Shown: positions 19,359 through 29,314 of the stretch, in pieces
How positions within the stretch are numbered: the first letter of the stretch is position 1
Layout of the letters: each line of letters starts with the position of its first letter
NCBI GenBank assembly: GCA_030268105.1
Contig: BSDZ01000040.1
Coordinates: forward strand, 62,001 to 126,000
Direction of reading: 5' to 3'
Origin: Volvox africanus
Taxonomy: Eukaryota > Chlorophyta > Chlorophyceae > Chlamydomonadales > Volvocaceae
Length of the DNA: 64,000 nucleotides
Program-made: the position numbers and the translations under genes
The notes under the pieces: model-generated
Told to the model about the DNA's origin: nothing
Databases searched by the model: none
What the model saw: only the letters and a program-made list of their open reading frames with translations

Positions 19359-19365
19359 GGTTATG
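19359..19365 (+). other. Copia-1 primer-binding site, first half (cut by gypsy-B)
   Basis: GGTTATG here continues at 27594 as AGCCCCGGTC. Joined, the site is complementary to an initiator tRNA-Met anticodon arm (GGGGC-TCATAACC, containing CAT). It lies directly against the LTR. Drosophila copia uses the same kind of site, primed by a cleaved 5' half of tRNA-iMet. Confidence 0.75.
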
Positions 19366-20112
19366 TGTTGTACGCGGGTTCAATCACCGTTTACATTTAT
19401 GAAGGCCGCAATGCATTCAGATATCATGAAGCATAATACAATCATATTAGCATGATATACTCGAGTATATCTAGCTAATCAGGCATGTCGCATCATCACT
19501 GTCGGTCAACATGTTTGACTCGAGGCTGATAATTAATGCGCGACCTATCCATTGGCATATTATATCACGTAATAATACTTTGAATAGTATTACCTCATCT
19601 GTGTCATAAACCATACGCGTATGCAAGAATGTGACGATCGCGATGGTTGGGTTGGCAACCAAATATCGATATTCGGACCTTTGCATATTGCATGCGTTGC
19701 ATCCAATAATATCACGAATGACACGATATTTAGAGCAGTCTTACCAAGGTACTCACATTTGAGATCGTAATCCAGTGAGACCTGTACTGCACATCGGTAT
19801 CATGACGTGATAGGTGTGAGGATGGCCGCCTAGAGACCGAAGTCGGCGCAACGCTAACTTTGGACCAAGTATTAGAGTACTTAACTCTATATTCCATCTG
19901 CAGCCGAGTGATGAACATTGCCCACGGGGTCTGACGGCAGACTGTAATTCTGTAACTGAAGAACATTGTAAGTTGAATCTTTCCTTGCTATTGAGTCTTC
20001 CGCTGTCTACTATTCGCATTGGCTTGCCTTGCTGTTCGTAAGCTTGGTACGCACGCAGCTAACACCTAGACGTGCAGAGCTAATACATGATTGAAGAAGG
20101 AAGGATACAACA
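19366..20112 (+). repeat. Gypsy-B 5' LTR (747 bp)
   Basis: TGTTGTACGCGG...GGATACAACA. It is 68 bp shorter than the 3' LTR, mostly from two internal gaps: one near 19497 (about 14-15 bp) and one near 19889 (about 54 bp). The LTRs in the chimeric units lack these deletions. Confidence 0.92.
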
Positions 20113-20116
20113 AATT

Positions 20117-20130
20117 TGGTAGCGAGACCA
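20117..20130 (+). other. Gypsy-B candidate primer-binding site
   Basis: TGGTAGCGAGACCA four bases after the LTR, similar to the gypsy-A site. It begins with TGG, as expected for pairing with a tRNA CCA end; the tRNA is not identified. Confidence 0.5.
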
Positions 20131-20180
20131 GGTTGAATCATGATGGTTGCATTGTCCCTCATCGGAAGTAGGTTCTCGCG

Positions 20181-20491
20181 ATGGCAAGCGACGAAGACAC
20201 TTGCCGCAGCCCTTTAGACACCTTCGCAGAGGATCTCGGCCGCGCTGTTCTGGACGCCGCCGCTTCCGGTTTGTGAATCTAGACACCTGCTGATAAATAG
20301 TTGCTGCATTCTCGTTGTGAATCTGGCACTGTGAGTTGCAGGTGAACGTACGCCAACACTGAATGCGGTATTGGCTGGACAATATTTGAACGAGGAACAA
20401 ATCAAGGCTTTGATCCAGAAAACTACTGAAATAAAGGACAACCTGACGGACTATATCGCTTATCTCCTTGGTCTACTCGGGAGTTCTGTCG
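20181..20491 (+). CDS. Gypsy-B upstream gag exons (spliced N-terminal segment)
   Basis: Exon 1 20181-20268 (88 nt, MASDEDT...AASG). Putative intron 20269-20341 (73 nt, GTTTGTGAA...GTTGCAG). Exon 2 from 20342 reads ERTPTLNAVLAG, then EEQIKALIQKTTEI, aligning with the gypsy-A exon 2. Unspliced, the frame ends at TGA directly after exon 1. Similarity with gypsy-A ends at a GTACGC at 20492, a possible second donor. The whole block recurs at 5904, 54619 and 60705. Confidence 0.6.
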
Positions 20492-20578
20492 GTACGCGAA
20501 TAGTCACAAATTCCTCTTACGTTACGTTGCTCTCAGGTTTATAGTAAATTCCTGTCTGCCCGAAGAAGCTCGTGCTTC

Positions 20579-22646
20579 ATGTCGGGACGCAAAGATAGTT
20601 CCTATCTGGGCACCGCCAGCCAGCCCGATGGCGGCCTCGCTACTAGAACTGCTTTTGCTGATCCCGATACCGTTGGGACTCATCTTATGTCTGATCCTAT
20701 CGTCCTTCAGACCCCTTCGCATTTGATTATACCACTGTCGGCAGCGGCTACAACAAGTGAGGGAGTCGGAGTACAACAGGCCCCGGTTGTTGTGCTACGG
20801 TTCATTTACCGCCGACGTGTAGGTCGATGTGATCCTACAAGGCGAAGTGCTATTTGTGATGAACACATTGCATATGAATGAATCTGCATTATATAAATGT
20901 ATTCGTGTAATTTATATATGCATTTGGCATGTTGTCATTACCCATCGCGACATCGCATCATGGCAAATCCGCCTAGCATGCATAAAAGCCCGAAGCATTG
21001 AAGTGCACATTATGCTCGTGCTACGAAACGATAAGTAATATTATCTGATATAATATTACTTCATTACAGCACACCTTGAGAGCGCCGCACTCGTCGCGAT
21101 ACATGCCCTGCAACCGGATATCGTTATCCGGACCCTTGCATCATGCGAATGCCGGAAAGGCTTATACGTTGTTATGCGTAGACATCGCCTAGACGCAGTA
21201 GGGTTGTCACATCTAGGATCGGCCTCCTGATGTGAATCGTACGGCATTGCGATGCTGCGAGTATAACAGATGCGAGGACGGCTAAGCAGAAGAAGATATT
21301 CGATACCGGAGAACACTTGTGTGTTCTACATTACTATTGCTATACGCTTTTCTACTTAGCCCGAGCTAAGCCTGAACTTCGCTAATCACCGCCGCGTGAT
21401 GATTGCTTGCTTCCGGCGCTGACAGCGATTTCGTCCATTGCATCGTTCCGATCTGTAAAACTGTAAGTTATATCTCTCTTCGTCTTGAAGTCTTCCGCTG
21501 TCTCTGTTTGCTCTCGCTTGCCTTGCTGTACTTGCAAGTGCTCGCGCATCGGTGTCGAAAGTCTCCAGACGTGCAGATACTTATGAGCAAACGCGAACGA
21601 GAGGTACAACACCGGTAACACCCGCAGTTCAAGAACCCGTCGGAATACCGGAGGTAATGAAGTTGACTATCCCCGTGCCTAAGCTCAATATTTCCGCTGA
21701 CAAAAAGGCAAAGAACTCAGGACATAGCGTCGCGGATAGGACACGGGCTTACGTTCGTGATGCTAGGCAGTATTTGCAAGCGGTGCACGGCGGGGGATGC
21801 GACTCCATTAAATGCCTGTTTGTCGGGAATACCCTCGAAGGTGTTGCCAAGGACTGGTATGATGAATGGACAATCGCTAGGGGCAAGTATACGTTTGATA
21901 ACTTGATCGATGCTCTTCTCGCTCGCTTTGCTACGGAAGTTCACTCGCGTGGCAACGAGGCTCGTAAGACGCTGGCACAAGGCATGTACCACATGCGTCC
22001 ACACGAAACTGTTCCTGCTTATCAGTCCCGCTTCGAGGCGCTGGTAACACCTATCGTTAATTTTCCTGAAGAGGATCGTATCTTTTGGTTCCATCGCGGT
22101 CTTACTGAATCCCGTGCATGATGGTGCACCACTGACCTTAGCGGAATTCCTTTCCAATCTTATGATGCCTTGGTAGCTTTTGCTAGAGGTGCAGAAGTTA
22201 GACATTTGGCGGGCAAGGACGTTAAACAATTTAACCCTCTCGTTCATGCGATGCGAGCGCAGGAACTGCCTTCGGAGTTGACGCCGAAGGACCAGGGTCC
22301 TGACCGCCAACGCCCCGCGGCAACCATGCATACCGTTCGTAAGGAAAGGCGGTATGACAATCGCGGACGTCACAACCCAAGTAATCGTGGGTCTGCGGGA
22401 GCTGGGCCGAGCTCTGGCCATAGTAAAGGCAAACGAAGAGGGAGCACGCCATCTGTAGCTGCAATGCAGAACGCGGCTCCTAGTGTTAAGAAACCCCGGA
22501 CAGATGATCCGTACATGCAAAAGTGGGAGTGCCGACGCTCGGAGTTTGACCGTCGGAAGTTTGCTTATCTCTGTTTGCGGTGTGCGGGAAAACACCCTAC
22601 CCGTGAGTGTCCCCTTTTGCCACCTTTCGTACCAAAGACGACCTAG
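20579..22646 (+). pseudogene. Gypsy-B gag, split by a solo gypsy-A LTR
   Basis: Starts at ATG 20579 (MSGRKDSS) and is interrupted at 20787 by an 824-bp LTR. It resumes at 21612 after a duplicated ccggt. The capsid contains LFVGNTLEGVAKDWYDEW and LLARFATEV. TGA at 22119-22121 falls where gypsy-A has AAA, before WC.TDL.G; it is present in every gypsy-B gag copy of the window. A basic linker and a zinc knuckle CLRCAGKHPTREC (CX2CX3HX4C, about 22573-22611) follow. It ends at TAG 22644-22646, in frame with pol. Confidence 0.9.
20788..21611 (+). repeat. Solo LTR of gypsy-A inside gypsy-B gag, TSD ccggt
   Basis: 824 bp, TGTTGTGCTACGG...GGTACAACA, with perfect TSD ccggt at 20783-20787 and 21612-21616. 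The gag copies at 6302, 55017 and 61103 lack it, so it is younger than the chimeric units. It belongs to the same LTR subfamily as the solo LTR at 1632 (hairpin CCGGATA-TCGT-TATCCGG). Confidence 0.95.
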
Positions 22647-22685
22647 GAAGTTGCCCGGGATGTGGAGGAAGGGACTTCTCCCGGG
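22644..22685 (+). promoter_or_regulatory. Gypsy-B gag-pol UAG with downstream stem-loop (putative readthrough signal)
   Basis: TAG 22644-22646, spacer 22647-22653 (7 nt). CCCGGGA (22654-22660) pairs with TCCCGGG (22679-22685) around an 18-nt loop. A CTTC at the 3' side of the loop could pair with GAAG just downstream (near 22689), giving a weak pseudoknot. Geometry matches gypsy-A base for base. Confidence 0.75.
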
Positions 22686-25600
22686 ATAGAAGAAGGTGAA
22701 TGTGGCCGCTGGCCGTCGTTACGCCCCACAGTGAGGGCCCTTTTACCTACTGTTTTCGGACAAATCGAGCGGGCTATCAAGCGACGTTTTTCGCTCGACG
22801 GGCGCACGGGACTAAACCACTTCGACCCGTTGTGTAATTTATTTGCGCCGCGTTGCCCCCTTTCTTCCCTCGATTTATCGGGCCACACTTCTTTACTAAT
22901 CCCTTCATCTTTCCATGAGCTGTGCGAACAGCTCGCCAGGTACAAGAAGTACCACCGTCGAAATCCGGACACTGCAGCTTGCATATTAATTCCCTCTTTT
23001 TGCCAACGTAAAGTGGCGTCTTTGTTGGAAGGTATGCAATGTGTCCTCCGATTCGAGTCGGGCACCGCTCTGTTTAACGGTGTGGATGTGACGGGCAAAC
23101 CGACGATGTTGCCTAAACTACCTTACGCTGCTGAAGTGTGGTTTGAGGCTCCTCTTTTGAGTCCTACCAGGTTCGAGCCTGCTATAGGATCCCTTTTATT
23201 GTCTGAGGAGTCGACTCCGACAGGGAATCGTGTCCCTATTATCGAGATTGGCCTCGGAGGTCGACTAATGAAGGCGCTTGTGGATACTGGCGCCAGTGAC
23301 GACTTCATCTCGGCAAAGGAGGTGAATGATTTGGGGTTGACCCCTCAGTCGTCTGATTGTGCACAGGTTACCCTCGCTAATGGAGGAAAGCATCCCATCG
23401 TGGGCAGGATCACCCTGAGCCTATCGATAGGCCCTCAGCGTGTTAGGGCCCAACCGTATGTGCTACAAGGTCTCTCGGAGACAGCACAGTACATTCTGGG
23501 TGCCGCGACATTACGACAGTACCGCGCGCGCATCGATATGGAGTCCACCACACTTAGTTTGTGCAAAGGGAACCTATCGACTAAGGTACCTTTCCTGTCG
23601 TACCAAGATGTCACACCAGAGGAGGGCGGAATTGTTGCGGAGCCTGAGGTTAACTTCGCTTTGACGGCGATCGTCAGCGGAAAACAAGAACCCAAGCTAA
23701 TTGGGCGCAAGGAAACCGATCGGATGATACGGAAAGGCGCCCATGTGTTGCTTGTGAGGCCACGGGTGCAATCGAATGCTACCACCGCGCAGTCCACAGT
23801 GAAGGATCTTGAGGTCGAAGCCCTCCTGCATAAATATGCTGATGTTTTTCATGACATCCCAGGGCTCCCACCTATGCGGCCTGTTGACCATACAATCCCT
23901 CTTGTGCCTGGAGCACAACCCGTTTCACGACCTATGTACAGGTTAAGCCCGTTGGAGCTGGATGAAGTGAAACGGCAAGTGAGGGATCTGCTCGCAAAGG
24001 GTATGATTCGGCCCAGCACATCGCCATATTCTGCACCGATACTGTTTGTCGGTAAGAAGGATGGGACGTTGCGTATGTGCATTGATTATAGGGGCTTGAA
24101 TGCGACTATGATTAAAAATCGCTACCCTTTGCCGCGCGTCGATGACCTGCTCGATAAGCTGAAAGGCTCAGCTTATTTTTCCTCGATTGACCTTCAACAA
24201 GGGTATAATCAGATACGCATCGCTGCCTCTGATATTCCGAAAACCGCTTTCCGGACTCCCTTCTGTCACTTCGAGTACACGGTCTTGTCGTTTGGACTTA
24301 CTAATGCGCCCGCCACATTTCAAGCAGTGATGGATCGCATGTTCAGACCGTATATAGACAGGTTCGTCGTTTGCTATTTGGATGATATTTTAATATATTC
24401 CAAAACGCGCGAGGAGCACCTGAAGCATCTCGAGCTCGTGCTTGAGGTGATGAAGCGGGAGCAATTGTTTGCTAAACGCGCCAAGTGTTTTTGGGCGCAG
24501 CCGCAAGTGGAGTATTTGGGCCACATCGTGTCGGCCACTGGGGTCAGGATGGACCCACGGAAGGTAGCTGTGGTTCGCGAATGGCCCGCGCCTCAGAACC
24601 TCACCGAACTACGCCAGTTCTTGGGTTTGACTAACTACTTCCGTAAGTTTATTAAAAATTACTCCATTATTGCGGCCCCGCTTACGAATTTGACGAAGAA
24701 AGGAGGTTTCGTTTCTCTCCAAGCCTGGACATCCGCGTGTCAGCGGGCATTCGAAGAGCTCAAGCGAATCGTCACCGACGACGTTACCCTCTCTTTCCCT
24801 GATCACTCGTTGCCATTCCGTGTTGAAGTTGTATCGGATGCTTCCTTGCATGGAAGCGGCGCTGTATTGTTGCAGGAAGGATGACCGATCGCCTTCACGA
24901 GTGAGAAATTCTCAGGTGCGGAGACCCGATATACAACCGGAGAGCAGGAGCTGTTGGCAGCTCTACATGCTTTGAAGGAATGGCGTTGTTACCTCGAGGG
25001 CCGCCCTTTTATGCTGAAGACCGATCATAAGCCGCTGACATTCTTGCAGAGTGTCCCTGCGCTTAACCGACGACAAGCCCGGTGGATGGAGTATCTGTCT
25101 CGTTTCGACTGTACGTGGGAGTATATCGCCGGCAGGATTAATATTGCTGACGCTCTCAGTCGACATCCATCATTACATGCTGCAATTTTGGCAGCACCGG
25201 TTACTCGTTCGTGCAGTCAGGAGGTGCCGATAGCAGCGGACCTTGCGCAGCGACTCAAGGTGGCGTATGAAGTGGATCCATGGTTCACTTCACCCAACAA
25301 TGTGGAACATTTGCGCAGGCGCAACGATTTGTGGATACGGCATGATGGCACGACCACACAAATCGTCGTGCCAAATGACGACGCTCTGCGCTACGATATT
25401 CTTGCGCGGTTCCACGAGGACCCGTTGGCAGGACATCCTGGAAGCACGCGATTGGCAGAGCTTGTACGACGCTCGTTCTGGTGGCCGCGCGTGGTGAAGG
25501 ATGCGGAAAACTTCGTGCAAAGGTGCAGTTTATGCCAGCGCAATAAAGCACTATCCGGTAAGGGCCAGGGTTTATTACAACCTTTACCTATACCAGATGT

Positions 25601-26714
25601 CCCTTGGGAAAGTGTTTCTATGGACTTCGTAGTCGCGCTGCCCAAAACTGAGGGGCGATACGATTCGGTGTTCGCAATGGTCGATCGTTTGACCAAGATG
25701 GTTCATTTAGCCCCCTGCACCTCGTCTTGCACCGCTGAGCAAACAGCACGATTATTTTTCGATAATGTGGTCCGATTGCATGGCGTTCCTAAAAATGTGA
25801 TATCCGATCGCGGGGGTCAATTCACGTCTAAGTTTTGGGAAGTGCTATGTCAACTCGTCGGTATGCGCATTCATTTGAGCACAGCATATCATCCACAATC
25901 CGATGGGCAAACTGAACGCATAAATCGCACACTGGGCGACATGTTGAGGAATTTCGCGGGACGCACACCCTCTGTTTGGGATACGTTTCTGACTTCGGCA
26001 GAATTCGCGCTTTACAACGCTGTTAACTGCTCTACAGGTCAAAGCCCTTTCTTTCTGAATTATGGATTTTATCCTGCACTACCCGTGTGGCGAGAATTGG
26101 AGATAAATATCCCTGCGGCTAAAACCTTTGCCAAGTCGTTCCTATCCCGCATGACAGACGCAAAGGCATGCCTGGACGCGGCACAACAACGGACGACGGA
26201 CTATTATAATAAATCTAAACGGGACGTAACATTTTCGGTGGGACAAATGGTATTACTGAGCACTAAGAACCTGCGTTCGCTCGCCGACAGTTCCCGTAAA
26301 TTGTTACCTCGTTGGATCGGTCCATATCCCGTTGTTCGCATGGTAGGGAATGTAGCCGTGGAGCTATCCCTACCTTCTGACATGAATATCCATCCCACAT
26401 TTCATATTTCTTTAATTCGCCCTTATCGCGGCACAGCACCCGTTACGAACGACACCGATGCCCCTGCAGTAATGGACCCCTGTCCCGAGACCTGGATCGC
26501 AGGCAAGCAAAAAGTGTATGATGTGGAACGCATACTGGATTATTGGGTTCGTCGCATTGGTCAACAACGACGAAAGCAGAAGGTGCATGAATACCTGGTC
26601 AAGTGGACTGGCTATTCTAGCGAGCATAATTTGTGGGAGCCGATGCGTAACTTCTCGCCGGAAATGAAGCCCCTGTTGGAGGAAGCTCGTCTACACGCCA
26701 CGCAAACCCAATGA
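22647..26714 (+). pseudogene. Gypsy-B pol: unknown domain, protease, RT, RNase H, integrase, chromodomain
   Basis: One frame from the UAG to TGA 26712-26714, broken only by TGA 24882-24884 in RNase H (LLQEG-PIAF; gypsy-A has CGA there, so a C-to-T change at CpG explains it). Order: conserved unassigned domain (first ~190 residues), protease [10 protein letters not shown] (near 23277), RT with YLDDILIYS (near 24375) and an intact thumb. RNase H follows (LKTDHKPL near 25014, IADALSRHP). Integrase has HHCC (HEDPLAGHPG...CSLCQRN, near 25413-25545) and DDE core residues in MDFVVALP, SDRGGQFTS and GQTERINR. It ends with GPY/F (WIGPYPV) and a chromodomain (YDVERILDY, YLVKWTGY, LWEP, about 26515-26645). 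It is the better preserved polyprotein in the window. There is no ATG near its start. Confidence 0.93.
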
Positions 26715-26757
26715 TCCTTGCAGTTGATGCTGTTCGATGCAGTGAGGATGCTGCATA

Positions 26758-26770
26758 CGGGAGGGGGGAT
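26758..26770 (+). other. Gypsy-B polypurine tract
   Basis: cgggaggggggat directly upstream of the 3' LTR, nearly identical to the gypsy-A tract. Confidence 0.85.
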
Positions 26771-26773
26771 AGT

Positions 26774-27588
26774 TGTTGTACGCGGGTTCAATCACCGTTT
26801 ACATTTATGAAGGCCGCAATGCATTCAGATATCATGAAGCATAATACAATCATATTAGCATGATATACTCGAGTATATCTAGCTAATCAGGCATGTCGCA
26901 TCATCATTCACGACATGGCACTGTCAGTCAACATGTTTGACTCGAGGCTGATAATTAATGCGCGACCTATCCATTGGCATATTATATCACGTAATAATAC
27001 TTTGAATAGTATTACCTCATCTGTGTCATAAACCATACGCGTATGCAAGAATGCGACGATCGCGATGGTTGGGTTGGCAACTGAATATCGATATTCGGAC
27101 CTTTGCATATTGCATGCGTTGCATCCAATAATATCACGAATGACACGATATTTAGAGCAGTCTTACCAAGGTACTCACACTTGAGATCGTAATCCTGTGA
27201 GACCTGTACTGCACATCGGTATCGTGACGTGATAGGTGCGAGGACGGCCTCCTAGAGACCGAAGTCGGCGCAACGCTAACTTTGGACCAAGTATTAGAGT
27301 ACTTAACTCTATTCGATACGCATCCATACGATATAATCATTTACATTCGGCCTGAGCTATTCTAGCATTCCATCTGCAGCCGAGTGATGAACATTGCCCA
27401 CGGGGTCTGACGGCAGACTGTAATTCTGTAACTGAAGAACATTGTAAGTTGAATCTTTCCTTGCTATTGAGTCTTCCGCTGTCTACTATTTGCATTGGCT
27501 TGCCTTGCTGTTCGTAAGCTTGGTACGCACGCAGCTAACACCTGGACGTGCAGAGCTAATACATGATTGAAGAAGGAAGGATACAACA
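26774..27588 (+). repeat. Gypsy-B 3' LTR (815 bp)
   Basis: TGTTGTACGCGG...GGATACAACA, followed by the TSD ttatg and then by the remaining copia-1 primer-binding site. Confidence 0.93.
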
Positions 27589-27593
27589 TTATG

Positions 27594-27602
27594 AGCCCCG
27601 GT
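27594..27602 (+). other. Copia-1 primer-binding site, second half
   Basis: AGCCCCGGT; continues the GGTTATG of 19359-19365 after the duplicated ttatg. Complementary to the GGGGCT side of an initiator tRNA-Met anticodon arm. Confidence 0.7.
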
Positions 27603-27673
27603 CATCGTTGACCGCGGAGCCTGACATCTTTTGCCCATTCTAGTGTTGATCTTCGCGTTTATAGGTCTTCACA

Positions 27674-28153
27674 ATGGGAAAGGATAGGCTGGACGAGCCG
27701 CTGGACCTACACAACTACTCAACTTGGAAACTACGATTCCAATTGTTGTGCGCGGAGCTTGGATACAGTCGCGCCCTGCTACAAGCACCAATTGCAGAGG
27801 CGGATGTCATCATCTCCGACAAGGTCAAGAGTGTGATGGCCAAGAACGTAAAGAACCATCACCTCGAAACAATTGTTCGGGCGGCAAATGCGAAGGCCGC
27901 CTGGGACGCTTTGGCGGCTACGTTCGCATCAACCTGCAACACGAGAAAGGTAGCACTACGACAGGAGCTAAGTGACTTTAAAATGGCAAATGAAGATGGA
28001 AGGGCTAGACAAGCAGTTTGGCAAGGAAAGACTGGCGGTGATGTCAGGTGGTGCGATTTGGCGGCAAAGTGCAAGTCAGTCGCGACTACGAGGAAAATGG
28101 CGCTACAAAGGAGATCAACGATCAGGTTATGGTTCCTTCTGAGGACACCTTAA
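27674..28153 (+). pseudogene. Copia-1 gag-like fragment
   Basis: ATG 27674 lies about 70 bp past the primer-binding site. The N terminus MGKDRLDEPLDLHNYSTWK and the later AKAAWDALAATFAS and LRQELSDFKM fit the Gag of Ty1/copia elements (an NYxxW start, then a WxxL helix and a leucine-rich segment). After FKM, around residue 103, the better match continues in another frame (MKMEGLDKQFGKERLA), so a frameshift is likely. The last ~50 residues of the 159-codon frame are then not genuine. No CCHC knuckle is seen. Confidence 0.7.
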
Positions 28154-29314
28154 AAGCGCCGAAAAATTTTACTGGTCGTTCACGAGCTACAACGATGCCG
28201 ACGCAAAGATGGAGTGGATTGGCGGTAACTTCACAGTGAATTCGAACCATTACCGCATTTATACGTTGAAAGCTTTTCGACTATGCCTTTATTTACTGGG
28301 CAGCTTGCGGCGCGGTGCTTTGTTTGTAGTTCGAGCAAGGTGGATTTCAACTATATTGATAACAGCTCAGGCGACGTTTTGATAGGTGCTTTATTGCTAT
28401 GTTTTGTCAGAGCACCCCATAGCAGTTCAAGGCAATTGATGTGCCTGCCGAGCCATAGACCTCGCCTGTGAGTGGCCTGTGCCTGTCAGCCGCACGTTAT
28501 CTCATGGAGAACTCTTGTTAGGAAACGCTAACGATGCAAGAGGTGGCGTTCTCTTGGTGAGAACAACTTTGTTTCGTGCAGTTCAGAGTACTGCATAATT
28601 GCAGCTTCTAATGGCCTTGAGGAAAAAGGGGCAGAAGTTTGATCACACCACTAGGTACAGCTATGTTCGCGTACTGCCATTGGGCCGTATGTTTCTGAGT
28701 ACGTTCAAGTACTGCCATTGGGCGGTATGGCATTGTGTAGTGATTGTAGTGATTGTGGTAGTGATTGGCGACCTGAATCAACTCTTGATTTGTTTTGGTT
28801 ATGTCAGCGGTGCCCTGCCTAATCCCCAATTTGTGGATGTTTGCCTGCCCGTAACTCAGACCTCATGCAGCGCAGTGAAACGACAGCGTCTGCCTTGGTG
28901 GTACGACGTGAGGGCCATGAGAGCCCAACGGACCTTTGCTTACTATGATGTTCAGGTTATGTCAACTGGAAGGTCAGTACCTTGAACTCGAGGGATATGT
29001 GAAGCCATCTAGGTTGCAGCCATTTGTGAGTTTTTGTGTCATATTAAGGGAACGTAGCTAATTCCCTCAATCGGACATGAGGCAGATCAGTTGCTTGGCC
29101 TTGTTCACCTGGATGTGTGTGGCTAGATGCTGGAGCTATTGACTTTTGTTTTGAGGCTTAGAGAGTCAGAGGTCTGTGGTCTGAGTGCCCTTGTGTAGGG
29201 CAGACGGAGCAGCAGTATGAATGACCCTGGGATGGACTGTTGGTGGCTAATGTTCATGTTTACGAGGCGACACCATACAAGGGTGTGCGCAAAGTGTTCA
29301 TTCTACAGGTATGA
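28154..29314 (+). other. Copia-1 interior, no recognised gene
   Basis: I see no domain, RNA gene or internal repeat here. ORFs of 62-128 codons occur but lack family features. Confidence 0.6.

Larger units (their letters stand above)
19366..27588 (+). mobile_element. Gypsy-B: full-length Ty3/gypsy chromovirus, 8223 bp including a nested solo LTR
   Basis: LTRs 19366-20112 and 26774-27588, TSD ttatg at 19361-19365 and 27589-27593. Gag and pol lie in one frame once the nested gypsy-A LTR and its TSD (829 bp) are discounted. That frame is interrupted only by TGA (22119), TAG (22644) and TGA (24882). The TAG is at the gag-pol boundary and is shared with gypsy-A, so it is probably functional. The TGAs look like decay. 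The element inserted into the copia-1 primer-binding site and gave rise to the chimeric units elsewhere in the window. Confidence 0.95.

Noticed and set aside
22119..24884. Alternative genetic code with UGA as a sense codon
   Set aside because: The UGAs fall at positions that are Lys or Arg in gypsy-A, not at Trp. UGG is used for conserved Trp, and single C-to-T changes explain them.
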